Source of the DNA: an uncultured Coprococcus sp.
GTDB lineage: Bacteria > Bacillota > Clostridia > Lachnospirales > Lachnospiraceae
NCBI GenBank assembly: GCA_934277375.1
Contig: CAKQTZ010000002.1
Location: 124,001-188,000, forward strand
Direction of reading: 5' to 3'
Length of the DNA stretch: 64,000 nt
Notes under the pieces: generated by a model
Told to the model about the DNA's origin: nothing
Databases searched by the model: none
Seen by the model: the letters and a program-made list of their open reading frames with translations, nothing else
In this document: positions 1-8,160 of the stretch, piece by piece
How positions within the stretch are numbered: the stretch's first letter is position 1
Layout: each line of letters opens with the position of its first letter
Made by a program: the position numbers and the translations under genes

Positions 1-5
1 TGTGC

Positions 6-653
6 ATGCTCCGCAAAAAAATACTTAATGGAGATAGTCTGGGCTCAGGGACGAATTGGAAAAAAGGTGCCAGAATATACACTATAAAGGTTGTTGTTGG
101 AATAAGTGCATATGTGGCAATGATAGTGTGCGGATGTATGTTCATACTGAGCGATTGTTCAAACACAAATCAGATGTCACTCTCAGAATATGAAGGAACC
201 GTTCCGTTTCGTACAATAGCTGATCTGCCAGTATGTGACGATATTGAGAGAGTAGAAAATGTGGATGATGATGTAAATACGATAAGTGAATGGGCGGATA
301 TTCTATGGCCGGTGAATTACAAATTGTATGAGTATGGCGATCTGGTTTACACAGATGGAAGCATTTGCCATGGAGGAATGGTGATAACCTACCACGAGGC
401 GAAAAATGAATGGCTGGCGTGCAAGCTGTACCAGGCATATCTGAATAGAGCAGAGCATCAGCCTGACTATGAGCAGATAGCTCTTACGTTAACCGGGCTG
501 GATGACGTGGAGGCGTACTGGGACGGTTCTGAGAGCGTGATCATGAGAAAAGGCAATAAGCTTATACTTGTCAGCTTTTATATGAGCGGTGATAACAGAC
601 ATGAGAATGATCTGGAAGAATGGGCCGATTGCATTGCGGAGAGTTTGAGATAA
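6..653 (+). CDS. Hypothetical single-pass membrane protein
   Basis: I do not recognise a family. The 215-residue product has a short basic N-terminus, one hydrophobic segment at about residues 27-48 rich in Val, Ile and Ala and ending in a Cys-containing stretch, and then about 165 residues that are acidic and probably extracytoplasmic. The ATG lies six bases from the window edge, so the true start may be further upstream and outside the window. A hairpin that could end its transcript lies at 731-774, and ychF follows. Being a real gene is supported by the long open frame with a membrane segment and normal codon use; the function is unknown. Confidence 0.6.
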   Translation: MLRKKILNGDSLGSGTNWKKGARIYTIKVVVGISAYVAMIVCGCMFILSDCSNTNQMSLSEYEGTVPFRTIADLPVCDDIERVENVDDDVNTISEWADILWPVNYKLYEYGDLVYTDGSICHGGMVITYHEAKNEWLACKLYQAYLNRAEHQPDYEQIALTLTGLDDVEAYWDGSESVIMRKGNKLILVSFYMSGDNRHENDLEEWADCIAESLR

Positions 654-680
654 AGAGAATTTCTTATGCGGTTAAGACAG

Positions 681-713
681 GGGGACACTCCTTGTTACAG
701 AAGGAACGTCCCC
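681..713. repeat. REP-like palindromic repeat, copy A
   Basis: A 33-base imperfect palindrome running from GGGGAC to GTCCCC, with TCCTT and AAGGA as inner arms. A near-identical copy lies 126 bases downstream in the same orientation. From memory, similar GGGGAC...GTCCCC hairpins recur in Lachnospiraceae and clostridial genomes and resemble hairpins moved by Y1/RAYT-type transposases. That link is inference; no transposase gene is in the window. Confidence 0.7.
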
Positions 714-730
714 ATTAAACATTTACAATT

Positions 731-774
731 TAGCCACGTTATAGTATATTAGAATTTGTATGCGTGGCTATTTT
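731..774 (+). terminator. Possible terminator hairpin
   Basis: Eight-base perfect arms TAGCCACG (731-738) and CGTGGCTA (763-770) enclose a 24-base loop and are followed by TTTT. It lies between the two REP-like copies. The long loop makes it a modest terminator candidate for the upstream gene. Confidence 0.45.
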
Positions 775-806
775 GTGGCTGCGCTATATAAGAAGAAATA
801 ATACAG

Positions 807-839
807 AGGGACACTCTTCGTTACAAAAGGAACGTCCCC
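807..839. repeat. REP-like palindromic repeat, copy B
   Basis: Second copy of the 33-base GGGAC...GTCCCC palindrome seen at 681-713, same orientation, with a few substitutions. It ends one base before the AGGAGG ribosome-binding site of ychF (841-846), so a hairpin formed here would abut the ychF translation start region. Confidence 0.7.
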
Positions 840-851
840 AAGGAGGTATAC

Positions 852-1949
852 ATGAAATTAGGTATCGTAGGACTCCCAAACGTGGGAAAGAGTACACTTT
901 TCAATTCACTTACAAAGGCAGGAGCGGAATCAGCTAACTATCCGTTCTGTACAATAGATCCAAACGTAGGTATCGTTGCAGTGCCGGACGAGAGACTGGA
1001 CAAGCTCACAGAGATGTACAACTCAGCCAAGACAACACCTGCTGTTATAGAATTTGTAGATATAGCGGGTCTTGTAAAGGGTGCGTCAAAGGGTGAAGGA
1101 CTTGGAAACCAGTTCCTTGCAAATATCAGAGAGGTTGATGCCATCGTTCACGTTGTAAGATGTTTTGAGGATACCAATGTCATCCACGTTGACGGTTCTG
1201 TAGATCCTATCAGAGATATCGAGACCATCAATCTGGAGCTGATCTTCTCAGATATAGAGGTGCTCGATAGAAGAATCGCCAAGACCATCAGAGGCGCAAG
1301 AAATGACAAGATGCTTGCCAAGGAGCTCGATTTCCAGCAGAGGATCAAGGCTCACCTTGAGGAGGGAAAGCTTGCCAAGACCATCGAGGTCACAGATGAG
1401 GACGAGCAGGCGTGGATAGAGGAGTACAATCTTCTCACATGGAAGCCTGTAATATTTGCCGCAAATGTAGGCGAGGATGACATAGCAGATGATGGCGCAT
1501 CAAATGAGAACGTGCAGAAGGTAAAGGAATACGCGAAGGACTTCGATGCAGAGGTATTTGTAGTATGTGCACAGATAGAGCAGGAGCTTGCAGAGCTTGA
1601 CGATGAGGAGAAGAAGATGTTCCTTGAGGATCTTGGAGTTAAAGAGTCTGGTCTTGACAAGCTTATCAAGGCAAGCTACTCGCTTCTCGGCCTTATCAGT
1701 TATCTGACAGCCGGAGAGACAGAGTCGAGGGCATGGACCATCAAGAAGGGAACAAAGGCACCTGGAGCAGCCGGCAAGATCCACTCAGACTTTGAGAGAG
1801 GATTTATAAAGGCGGAGGTTGTAAGCTACAAGGATCTCATGGATTGCGGAAGCATGCTTGCAGCTAAGGAGAAAGGCCTTGTAAGACAGGAAGGCAAGGA
1901 ATATGTGGTTGAGGATGGAGATGTTATACTCTTCAAGTTTAATGTATAA
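852..1949 (+). CDS. ychF: Ribosome-associated P-loop NTPase YchF (Obg-like)
   Basis: YchF/OLA1-type nucleotidase, an Obg-clade protein that prefers ATP in characterised members and binds ribosomes, with roles in stress and translation. The 365-residue length is typical. The P-loop GLPNVGKST is at residues 7-15 and the switch/G3 motif DIAGLVKGA starts at residue 70. A helical coiled-coil insertion occupies the middle and a TGS domain the last 80-odd residues. The ATG is preceded by a strong AGGAGG five bases upstream (841-846). No operon partner is evident: lgt begins 85 bases downstream. Family assignment is secure; the physiological role is from the family only. Confidence 0.96.
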   Translation: MKLGIVGLPNVGKSTLFNSLTKAGAESANYPFCTIDPNVGIVAVPDERLDKLTEMYNSAKTTPAVIEFVDIAGLVKGASKGEGLGNQFLANIREVDAIVHVVRCFEDTNVIHVDGSVDPIRDIETINLELIFSDIEVLDRRIAKTIRGARNDKMLAKELDFQQRIKAHLEEGKLAKTIEVTDEDEQAWIEEYNLLTWKPVIFAANVGEDDIADDGASNENVQKVKEYAKDFDAEVFVVCAQIEQELAELDDEEKKMFLEDLGVKESGLDKLIKASYSLLGLISYLTAGETESRAWTIKKGTKAPGAAGKIHSDFERGFIKAEVVSYKDLMDCGSMLAAKEKGLVRQEGKEYVVEDGDVILFKFNV

Positions 1950-2034
1950 AATAATCTTTGTGATGACACAGATGTAGTGCGGATAAGATCAGATTGCATC
2001 TGCTTCACAATAGAATATAGGAGGATGTAACGAT

Positions 2035-3096
2035 ATGTCTCAGATATCAGAATATTTTAGAAGCATATTCTTTCCGAATCTTGGGATAACCCTCAGAAAC
2101 ATAGGTGACCATATCAATATAGGAAGCTTTGAGGTGAGATTCTACGGGATCATCATCATGATAGGATTCCTGCTGGCATATGTACTTGTCACAAACGAGG
2201 CAAAGAGAACCGGGCAGAATCCGGAAATGTATCTGGATTTCATACTTATACTTATCATTCCAGCCATACTTGGAGCAAGACTTTACTACATTCTGTTCAG
2301 ACTTGACCAGTATGTAGTGCAGGGTGATGTGGGAGCCACCATCAAAGCCATGCTGAACATCAGAGGCGGCGGACTTGCCATATACGGCGGAATCATCGCG
2401 GGAGTCATCACAGCGGTAATTTTCTGCAAGGTGAGAAAAGTCAGCTTTGTGCTCATGGCTGATACAGCCACTTTGGGAATACTGATCGGACAGATACTTG
2501 GAAGATTTGGAAATTTCTTCAACAGAGAAGCATTTGGCGCATATACGAACAGTAAGATGGCCATGGCGATTCCTCTTGACTACTACAGATCTGAGGGCAA
2601 TCTTGATTATCTGGAGAGAACAGGGGTCATCACACAGAAGATGCTGGACAATGCGGTGAATATAGACGGCATGGATTGTATAACGGTTCATCCGACATTT
2701 CTGTATGAGTCCCTGTGGAATCTTATGCTGCTTGTGTTCTTATTTATATATAGAAAGCATAAGAAATTCAAAGGAGAGTTCGCTCTCATATATGTGGGCG
2801 GATATGGTCTCGGAAGATTTATCATCGAAGGCCTCAGAAGTGATTCACTGATGATCGGCAATACCGGAATCAAGGTATCCCAGGCGCTTGCACTTGTCTG
2901 CTTTGTAACAGCGGCAGTCCTGCTTGTCATAAATTATGTAAGATGTGCAAAGAAGGGCTGGCCTGCTGTAGTGATGGGAGACGCCGCTGGCACAGAAGTG
3001 AAGATTAGTGGCGAATGTGATCCTGCGGATACAGATGTGGAGATCAGTGGTGAATCAGATGACGCTGGAGAAAAAAAGAAAGATGACACAAAATAG
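2035..3096 (+). CDS. lgt: Prolipoprotein diacylglyceryl transferase
   Basis: Lgt transfers diacylglycerol from phosphatidylglycerol to the lipobox Cys of prolipoproteins, the first step of lipoprotein maturation in the membrane. Visible family features are about seven hydrophobic segments, GARLYY at 80-85, RGGGLAIYGG at 110-119 and the Lgt signature GRFGNFFNREAFG at 156-168. The 353 residues are longer than many homologues because of a hydrophilic acidic C-terminal tail (about 310-353) containing a duplicated VxISGE(C/S)D phrase. The start has an AGGAGG-like site (AGGAGGATGTAACG) upstream. It stands alone; the cluster promoter for mraZ comes after the terminator at 3215. Confidence 0.95.
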   Translation: MSQISEYFRSIFFPNLGITLRNIGDHINIGSFEVRFYGIIIMIGFLLAYVLVTNEAKRTGQNPEMYLDFILILIIPAILGARLYYILFRLDQYVVQGDVGATIKAMLNIRGGGLAIYGGIIAGVITAVIFCKVRKVSFVLMADTATLGILIGQILGRFGNFFNREAFGAYTNSKMAMAIPLDYYRSEGNLDYLERTGVITQKMLDNAVNIDGMDCITVHPTFLYESLWNLMLLVFLFIYRKHKKFKGEFALIYVGGYGLGRFIIEGLRSDSLMIGNTGIKVSQALALVCFVTAAVLLVINYVRCAKKGWPAVVMGDAAGTEVKISGECDPADTDVEISGESDDAGEKKKDDTK

Positions 3097-3214
3097 CATT
3101 TCAGCGCAGAAAATGTGGCAATAAAAATAATATAACAGGGAGACAATACAGATAAATACCCACAAGGTGGAGATATCCCCCACGAAATGGGAAAAAACTG
3201 GGATTTGTCCCCAC

Positions 3215-3268
3215 CAAAAAAAGCCTGTAGGTTTGACAGTGAAAACTGTTAGATCTACAGGCTTTTTT
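3215..3268. terminator. Strong intrinsic terminator after lgt
   Basis: Long stem with arms AAAAAAGCCTGTAG and CTACAGGCTTTTTT plus an inner GACAGT/ACTGTT helix around a GAAA loop. The A-run and T-run on either side would work in both directions. The 318-base gap 3097-3414 holds this terminator, then the mraZ promoter and MraZ boxes; I see no further gene in it. Confidence 0.9.
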
Positions 3269-3302
3269 GCGTATTTGCACACACTTTTTTCGTATAACAG
3301 GG

Positions 3303-3331
3303 TTGCAATTTTGGGGGCTATAGTATAGAAT
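3303..3331 (+). promoter_or_regulatory. Promoter of the mraZ-ftsW division cluster
   Basis: A -35 box TTGCAA (3303-3308) and a -10 box TAGAAT (3326-3331) are separated by 17 bases. Transcription would start near 3338, inside the GTGG repeat array, which fits autorepression by MraZ. Confidence 0.7.
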
Positions 3332-3332
3332 A

Positions 3333-3377
3333 GTGGTTACAAGTGGCATTACTGTGCAACCAAGTGGTGAAAAGTGG
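3333..3377 (+). promoter_or_regulatory. MraZ operator (GTGG direct repeats)
   Basis: Direct AGTGG repeats have their GTGG at 3333, 3343, 3364 and 3374, with a degenerate TGTG near 3353. The boxes are therefore spaced by about one helical turn (10-11 bases). MraZ is known to bind direct repeats with a TGGG/GTGG-like core upstream of its own gene. The array covers the predicted transcription start. Assignment is from sequence pattern plus family knowledge. Confidence 0.75.
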
Positions 3378-3414
3378 TGATTGAGCCGGAGTTATACGAA
3401 AGGAGGAGATCGGG

Positions 3415-3867
3415 ATGTCCAGATGCTTATCAGGTGAATATGAACATAAGCTTGATGCAAAAGGAAGACTGATCATGCCATTAAAACTTCGTTCGGAACT
3501 CGGGGAGTCATTCATGGTAACCAAGGGAATCGACTGCTGTCTCTATGTATATGGAATGACAGAGTGGGAGGAATTCGTTGAAAAGCTGAACAAGCTTCCT
3601 ATGACCAACAGGACGGCCAGAGCTTTCAAGAGGGGATTCCTTGCCGGAGCTGTCAAGTGTGAGCCGGATGCACAGGGAAGAATACTTCTCTCTCCGAAGC
3701 AGAGAGAATATGCACATATAGACAAGGATGTGTATGTCATCGGTAACGGTGAGAAAGCGGAGATCTGGAGCAAAGAAGAGTGGGATGGCCCTGAGAACAT
3801 GAGTGATAATCAGGCCAGCATGGACGAGCTTGCAGATGAACTTGATGCACTTGATTTTAGTTTTTAG
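3415..3867 (+). CDS. mraZ: Transcriptional regulator MraZ
   Basis: MraZ is the DNA-binding regulator at the head of the division and cell-wall (dcw) cluster. The 150 residues contain two SpoVT/AbrB-like swapped-hairpin domains (about 5-50 and 80-125), each with the DxKGR/DxQGR turn (DAKGR near 16-20, DAQGR near 84-88). It starts at ATG with an AAAGGAGG site just upstream. The gene lies 14-20 bases before rsmH, the universal neighbour. GTGG boxes upstream suggest autoregulation. Confidence 0.95.
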   Translation: MSRCLSGEYEHKLDAKGRLIMPLKLRSELGESFMVTKGIDCCLYVYGMTEWEEFVEKLNKLPMTNRTARAFKRGFLAGAVKCEPDAQGRILLSPKQREYAHIDKDVYVIGNGEKAEIWSKEEWDGPENMSDNQASMDELADELDALDFSF

Positions 3868-3886
3868 AAGAGAATGGTAATTGATT

Positions 3887-4822
3887 ATGGAATTTGCGCA
3901 CAAGTCGGTCTTGCTTGAGGAGACCATCGACAACCTGAATATCAAGCCGGATGGCATCTACGTGGATGGCACATTAGGGGGAGCCGGACACTCAGAGCAG
4001 ATTGTTAAGAGGCTTGGTGAGGGTGGCAGGCTTATAGGTATCGACCAGGATGAGGATGCCATAGCTGCGGCGTCGAAGAGACTTGAGCCGTATGGTGATA
4101 AGGTGACCATAGTCAGGGATAATTATCAGAATTTCAGAAGAATATTGGACGGACTGGACATACAGAAGGTGGACGGGATACTCCTTGATCTGGGAGTGTC
4201 TTCATATCAGCTCGATAATGCGGATAGAGGATTCACATATCGGGTTGATGCTCCACTGGATATGAGGATGGACAACAGACAGACAAAGACCGCAAAGGAT
4301 ATAGTCAACGATTATTCCGAGGGTGAGTTGTTCCGTATACTTAAGGATTACGGCGAGGAGAGATATGCAAAGAGTATTGCATATCACATATGTAAGTACC
4401 GTGAGAACAAGGTGATAGAGACTACCGAAGAACTCAATGATATAATACGTGGTTCCATACCAGCTAAGGCGAGAAATGGACAGGGACATCCATCCAAGCA
4501 GACATTTCAGGCGATCAGGATCGAACTGAACAGGGAGCTGGACGTGCTCAGGGATTCCATAGACGGTATGATAGCGAGCCTCAATCCGGGAGGAAGGCTG
4601 TGTATCATCACATTTCATTCCCTTGAGGACAGGATAGTTAAGCTTGCTTTTAGAAAAAATGAAAATCCATGCATTTGTCCGCCGAACTTTCCGGTGTGCA
4701 CATGTGGAAGAAAGCCTCTCGGCAAGGTTATAACGAGAAAACCGATCATACCGGGAGAAAGGGAGCTTGAGGAGAACTCCAGATCAAAGAGCTCGAAGCT
4801 CAGAGTGTTCGAGGCTATTTGA
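3887..4822 (+). CDS. rsmH: 16S rRNA (cytosine1402-N4)-methyltransferase
   Basis: RsmH (MraW) methylates N4 of C1402 in 16S rRNA using S-adenosylmethionine. The SAM-binding motif [10 protein letters not shown] lies near the N-terminus ([14 protein letters not shown]), and the family motifs [30 protein letters not shown] and [12 protein letters not shown] are all present; the C-terminus has the usual SRSSKLR element. Start choice: the frame is also open from a TTG at 3881, but the protein conventionally begins at the [12 protein letters not shown] sequence, ATG 3887. The AG-rich site near 3866-3873 is closer to ideal for the TTG, so the exact start is uncertain by two residues. Confidence 0.95.
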   Translation: MEFAHKSVLLEETIDNLNIKPDGIYVDGTLGGAGHSEQIVKRLGEGGRLIGIDQDEDAIAAASKRLEPYGDKVTIVRDNYQNFRRILDGLDIQKVDGILLDLGVSSYQLDNADRGFTYRVDAPLDMRMDNRQTKTAKDIVNDYSEGELFRILKDYGEERYAKSIAYHICKYRENKVIETTEELNDIIRGSIPAKARNGQGHPSKQTFQAIRIELNRELDVLRDSIDGMIASLNPGGRLCIITFHSLEDRIVKLAFRKNENPCICPPNFPVCTCGRKPLGKVITRKPIIPGERELEENSRSKSSKLRVFEAI

Positions 4823-4855
4823 CAATCTGTATATAAATGAAAGAGGCGATATATA

Positions 4856-5419
4856 ATGGCAGATAGAAGATACTACACTGATGGTAGTGCTGCAAGACAA
4901 TTAAATTATGAGGACAGGCCAGTCAGAAATGCTGCCCGTCAGACGGGTGTGAGAGGCTCGGCAGCACCAGCAAGAATACCTGAGCCATCAAGAGCACCTC
5001 AGCCTGCAAGAAAAAAGAAACAGGCAGGGACTCATCTGACAGATGCGGACAGAAGAAGACTTGCCGCCAGAAATGCTCAGAACCGTGCAGTGATGAATGC
5101 CCAGATACGGTATACAGTCGGAATAGTTGCTGCGGTGGTCATAGCTGTAGCACTGTGCTGTTATCTGCTTAAGCTTACGTCAGATGTCAGGTCACAGAAA
5201 GATTCGGTGGCAACACTGAAAGCACAGGTAGCGGACCAGCTTGATGAGAATGCCGGTTACAGCGCAGGATTGGATTCAATGACGGATCTCGATGAGATAT
5301 ATAGGATTGCAACTACTAAGCTCGGCATGGTATACTCACAGCCGGGACAAACTTTATATTATTCACAGAATGATGATGATTATGTAGTACAGTACAAGGA
5401 TGTCCCTAAGGCTAAATAA
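4856..5419 (+). CDS. ftsL: FtsL-like septum formation protein
   Basis: Short bitopic division protein in the position always taken by ftsL, between rsmH and the class B PBP. The 187 residues comprise a basic, Arg/Ala/Pro-rich cytoplasmic tail (1-85), one transmembrane helix (about 86-106) and a short extracytoplasmic coiled coil (about 107-145) with the TKLGMVYS phrase typical of FtsL/DivIC-type proteins. Known FtsL proteins bridge FtsQ/DivIB and the FtsWI synthase. The cytoplasmic tail is long for the family. Sequence conservation is weak in this family, so position and topology carry the call. Confidence 0.8.
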   Translation: MADRRYYTDGSAARQLNYEDRPVRNAARQTGVRGSAAPARIPEPSRAPQPARKKKQAGTHLTDADRRRLAARNAQNRAVMNAQIRYTVGIVAAVVIAVALCCYLLKLTSDVRSQKDSVATLKAQVADQLDENAGYSAGLDSMTDLDEIYRIATTKLGMVYSQPGQTLYYSQNDDDYVVQYKDVPKAK

Positions 5420-5456
5420 GCCTTAGGGATTTAATATTTTTAAAGGTGGAAAAGAC

Positions 5457-7979
5457 ATGTCTAAAAGATCTAAGATGTTCCTTAAGGGAATGCGGAGAAA
5501 AACGAGAATAGCCTATCTGATAGTTGTTATAATCATGACTGTGCTTATATTGAGGGTTGTGTATATAAATGTGACTAAAGGAAAAGAGTACTCAGAGGCT
5601 GTTGCACTGCAGATGGATTACAATTCTACAGATATCCCATACGAGAGAGGTGAGATACTGGACAGAAATGGCAATGTTCTCGCAAACAGTGAGAAAACCT
5701 ACAGCCTTATACTGGAGCCTGTGAACATTCTGCTCACGGATAAAGGACACGATGCAACCAGAGCAGCAGTGCTTGAATATTTTGATGTCAGCGGAGATGA
5801 ATTTGACGAGCATATTGCAAATGAGAAGTCTTATTATGAGGTTGTACTGAAGGATCTTTCATATACAAAAGTCAAGGAGTTTGAGGATTACTGTAAGACT
5901 GATGAGGGTAAAGATGTTATAGGAGTCCGGTTCGAGACTGTGTACAAGAGAAATTATCCAAATGGCTCCCTTGCGTGTCACCTGCTCGGATACACGGCCA
6001 GTGGTAACGTGGGTCAGGGTGGAATAGAAGGTTATTACAATGATTATCTGAATGGTATAGATGGAAAGACATATAAGTATATGTCCGGTTCTGGTGGTGT
6101 CGATTCTGAGACAGTGGCAGCGCAGAATGGAGAGACTGTGGTATCCACCATTGATATGAATATCCAGAAGATAATAGAAAATAATATATCTGAGTATATG
6201 CAGACCACGGGTGCAAAGCAGATAGGTGTTATTGCAATGGATCCAAACAATGGGGAGGTACTTGGAATGGCAAGCTCCCGTACATATGATCCAAATGATC
6301 CTATGAACACCCAGGCTCTCAGAAATATGACAGTCACTATAACCGAGGAGGTTGAGATAGACGGTGCTGATGAAGATGCAGACAGTCTTATAAGCGTTGA
6401 GAGCGCGAAGAAGGCCACAGAAGTCAGTACCACTGAGACCACCACTGCTGAGACCGTGACTGAGGATGGTTCTGATGATACAACCACAGAGGAGACCACC
6501 ACTGAGACTAAGAAAAATGTTAAGACAGAGGAAGTTGAATACGATTTTTCAGGCATGACTGATGAACAATTTCAGAGCACAATAGATGGCTTCACGTCAG
6601 ATCAGTTGTATCAGGCACTTAATTATGTATGGCAGAATTACTGCATAAGTGATGTGTTTGAGCCAGGATCCACATATAAAGCATTCACAATTGCAGGTGC
6701 TATGGAGGATGGCGTTATATCAGATGGTGATTCCTTCCTCTGTGATGGATCACAGGTTGTCGTAGAGGGAGAAAGTCCTATCTACTGTAGTTACAGAGCA
6801 GGTCATGGCATGGTTGATGTGAAGAGAGCCCTGGCTGTTTCCTGTAACGATGCCTTGATGCAGATCGCAGAGAAAGAGGGTGCCAAGACATTTGACAAAT
6901 ATCAGGTTATTTTCAATATAGGCTCGAAGACAGGAATAGATCTCGATGGTGAGACAACAGGAATCAAGTATGATGCCGAGAATCTTAACCCTACAGAGCT
7001 TGCCACTTCTTCATTTGGACAGGGCGTTACGACATCCATGATACAGATGGCAGCAGGCTTCTGTTCCGTTATAAATGGTGGCAATTATTATGCGCCACAT
7101 GTTGTGAAAAGACTGCTTGATTCAGATGGCAATGTAGTTGAGAATATTGATCCGGTGCTTGTCAGAAAGACAATATCAAATGAAGTATCAGATTATATGA
7201 GAACCTATCTCCAGTCGGTTGTGGAGGAAGGTACAGGATATGCTGCAGGAATAGAAGGATATACTATAGGTGGTAAGACAGGTACTGCTGAGAAGCTTCC
7301 AAGAGGAAACGGCAAATATGTCCTCTCATTTATAGGTTTTACGCCGGTAGAAAATCCTCAGATCATGCTGTATGTAGTGGTTGATGAGCCTCATGTTGAG
7401 GATCAGGAAGGATCCGGAGCAGGAGCAAAGTTCTTCAATCAGGTTATGCAGGATCTCCTGCCATATATGAATGTATATGCAACAAATGGAGACGATGTTG
7501 CTTATGATGGAACCGAGGAGCCATTGTCTTCTGCGTTTGGAGACGATGCAGCTGATACAGATACTGCGGATGAGACAGTGGTTGACACGGCTGACAGTGA
7601 GGACACACAGGCAGATGACACGGCGGGTGCAGACTATACCGGGGATGAGTCTGTGGACGATACGGCAGGCACGGACTATATCGGAGATGAGTCGGTGGAT
7701 GATGCGGCAGGCACGTACTATACCGGAGATGAGTCGGTGGATGACACGGCGGATGCAGGCACGGACTATACCGGGGATGAGTCGGTGGATGATGCGGCAG
7801 GCACAGATTATACCGACTACACCGGAGATGAGTATACAGATGATACATCCTACACGGATGACACCGCATCTGTTGATAATGCGGATGGCGGGGATTCAGG
7901 CGATTCATCAGACTGGGGAGACAGCCCGGTGGATGACACATCATATGATGGTGGCTCTGAGGACGGTTATACAGAATAA
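5457..7979 (+). CDS. ftsI: Class B penicillin-binding protein (FtsI/SpoVD-like) with low-complexity insert and tail
   Basis: Septal peptidoglycan transpeptidase. Order of parts: membrane anchor (18-38), dimerisation domain with the RGEILDRNG motif, and transpeptidase domain with active-site Ser405 in GSTYK (SxxK), SCN at 462-464 and KTGT from Lys607. All catalytic motifs are intact. Two oddities stand out. A Thr/Glu-rich insert of roughly 85 residues (about 290-375) sits inside the transpeptidase domain, shortly before the active-site Ser. An Asp/Thr/Tyr-rich extracellular tail of about 145 residues (from about 695) is built from imperfect 14-residue DD(T/A)AGTDYTGDESV-like repeats. PASTA domains are absent. 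Likely partner of FtsW in the same cluster. FtsI and SpoVD cannot be separated by sequence alone. Confidence 0.9.
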   Translation: MSKRSKMFLKGMRRKTRIAYLIVVIIMTVLILRVVYINVTKGKEYSEAVALQMDYNSTDIPYERGEILDRNGNVLANSEKTYSLILEPVNILLTDKGHDATRAAVLEYFDVSGDEFDEHIANEKSYYEVVLKDLSYTKVKEFEDYCKTDEGKDVIGVRFETVYKRNYPNGSLACHLLGYTASGNVGQGGIEGYYNDYLNGIDGKTYKYMSGSGGVDSETVAAQNGETVVSTIDMNIQKIIENNISEYMQTTGAKQIGVIAMDPNNGEVLGMASSRTYDPNDPMNTQALRNMTVTITEEVEIDGADEDADSLISVESAKKATEVSTTETTTAETVTEDGSDDTTTEETTTETKKNVKTEEVEYDFSGMTDEQFQSTIDGFTSDQLYQALNYVWQNYCISDVFEPGSTYKAFTIAGAMEDGVISDGDSFLCDGSQVVVEGESPIYCSYRAGHGMVDVKRALAVSCNDALMQIAEKEGAKTFDKYQVIFNIGSKTGIDLDGETTGIKYDAENLNPTELATSSFGQGVTTSMIQMAAGFCSVINGGNYYAPHVVKRLLDSDGNVVENIDPVLVRKTISNEVSDYMRTYLQSVVEEGTGYAAGIEGYTIGGKTGTAEKLPRGNGKYVLSFIGFTPVENPQIMLYVVVDEPHVEDQEGSGAGAKFFNQVMQDLLPYMNVYATNGDDVAYDGTEEPLSSAFGDDAADTDTADETVVDTADSEDTQADDTAGADYTGDESVDDTAGTDYIGDESVDDAAGTYYTGDESVDDTADAGTDYTGDESVDDAAGTDYTDYTGDEYTDDTSYTDDTASVDNADGGDSGDSSDWGDSPVDDTSYDGGSEDGYTE
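7615..7850. repeat. 42-bp in-frame tandem repeats in the first PBP tail
   Basis: Five imperfect copies of a 42-base unit encode a 14-residue acidic phrase ending in GDESV. One copy carries a 6-base expansion (ADAG) and the last carries a duplicated DYT. Insertions are multiples of three, so the frame is kept, as expected of slippage or recombination in a tolerated surface tail. Confidence 0.85.
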
Positions 7980-7993
7980 TATATGAATTGATA

Positions 7994-8049
7994 AAATGCA
8001 GATGAATGTGCAGACCTGGGGGTATAAAGGCCGGACATCATCTGCATTT
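7994..8049 (+). terminator. Hairpin between the two PBP genes
   Basis: Twelve-base perfect arms AAATGCAGATGA (7994-8005) and TCATCTGCATTT (8038-8049) are extended by partly paired TGT/ACA bases. There is no long T-run beyond TTT, so it may be a weak terminator or an mRNA processing or stability hairpin inside the cluster. Confidence 0.5.
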
Positions 8050-8160
8050 CGTTATTATAGAAGCGGATCAGCCCAGGAAAATGAATCAGTGCCAGTTGTT
8101 AAAAACGTGAATATAAGAGAATGAATAATAATAATATAATAAAAAAATGACTGGTGTAAT

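Noticed and set aside
7444-7986. His/Pro- and Met/Arg-rich ORFs over the first PBP tail on both strands
   Set aside because: Shadow frames of the Asp-rich repeats of the PBP; no independent start signal.
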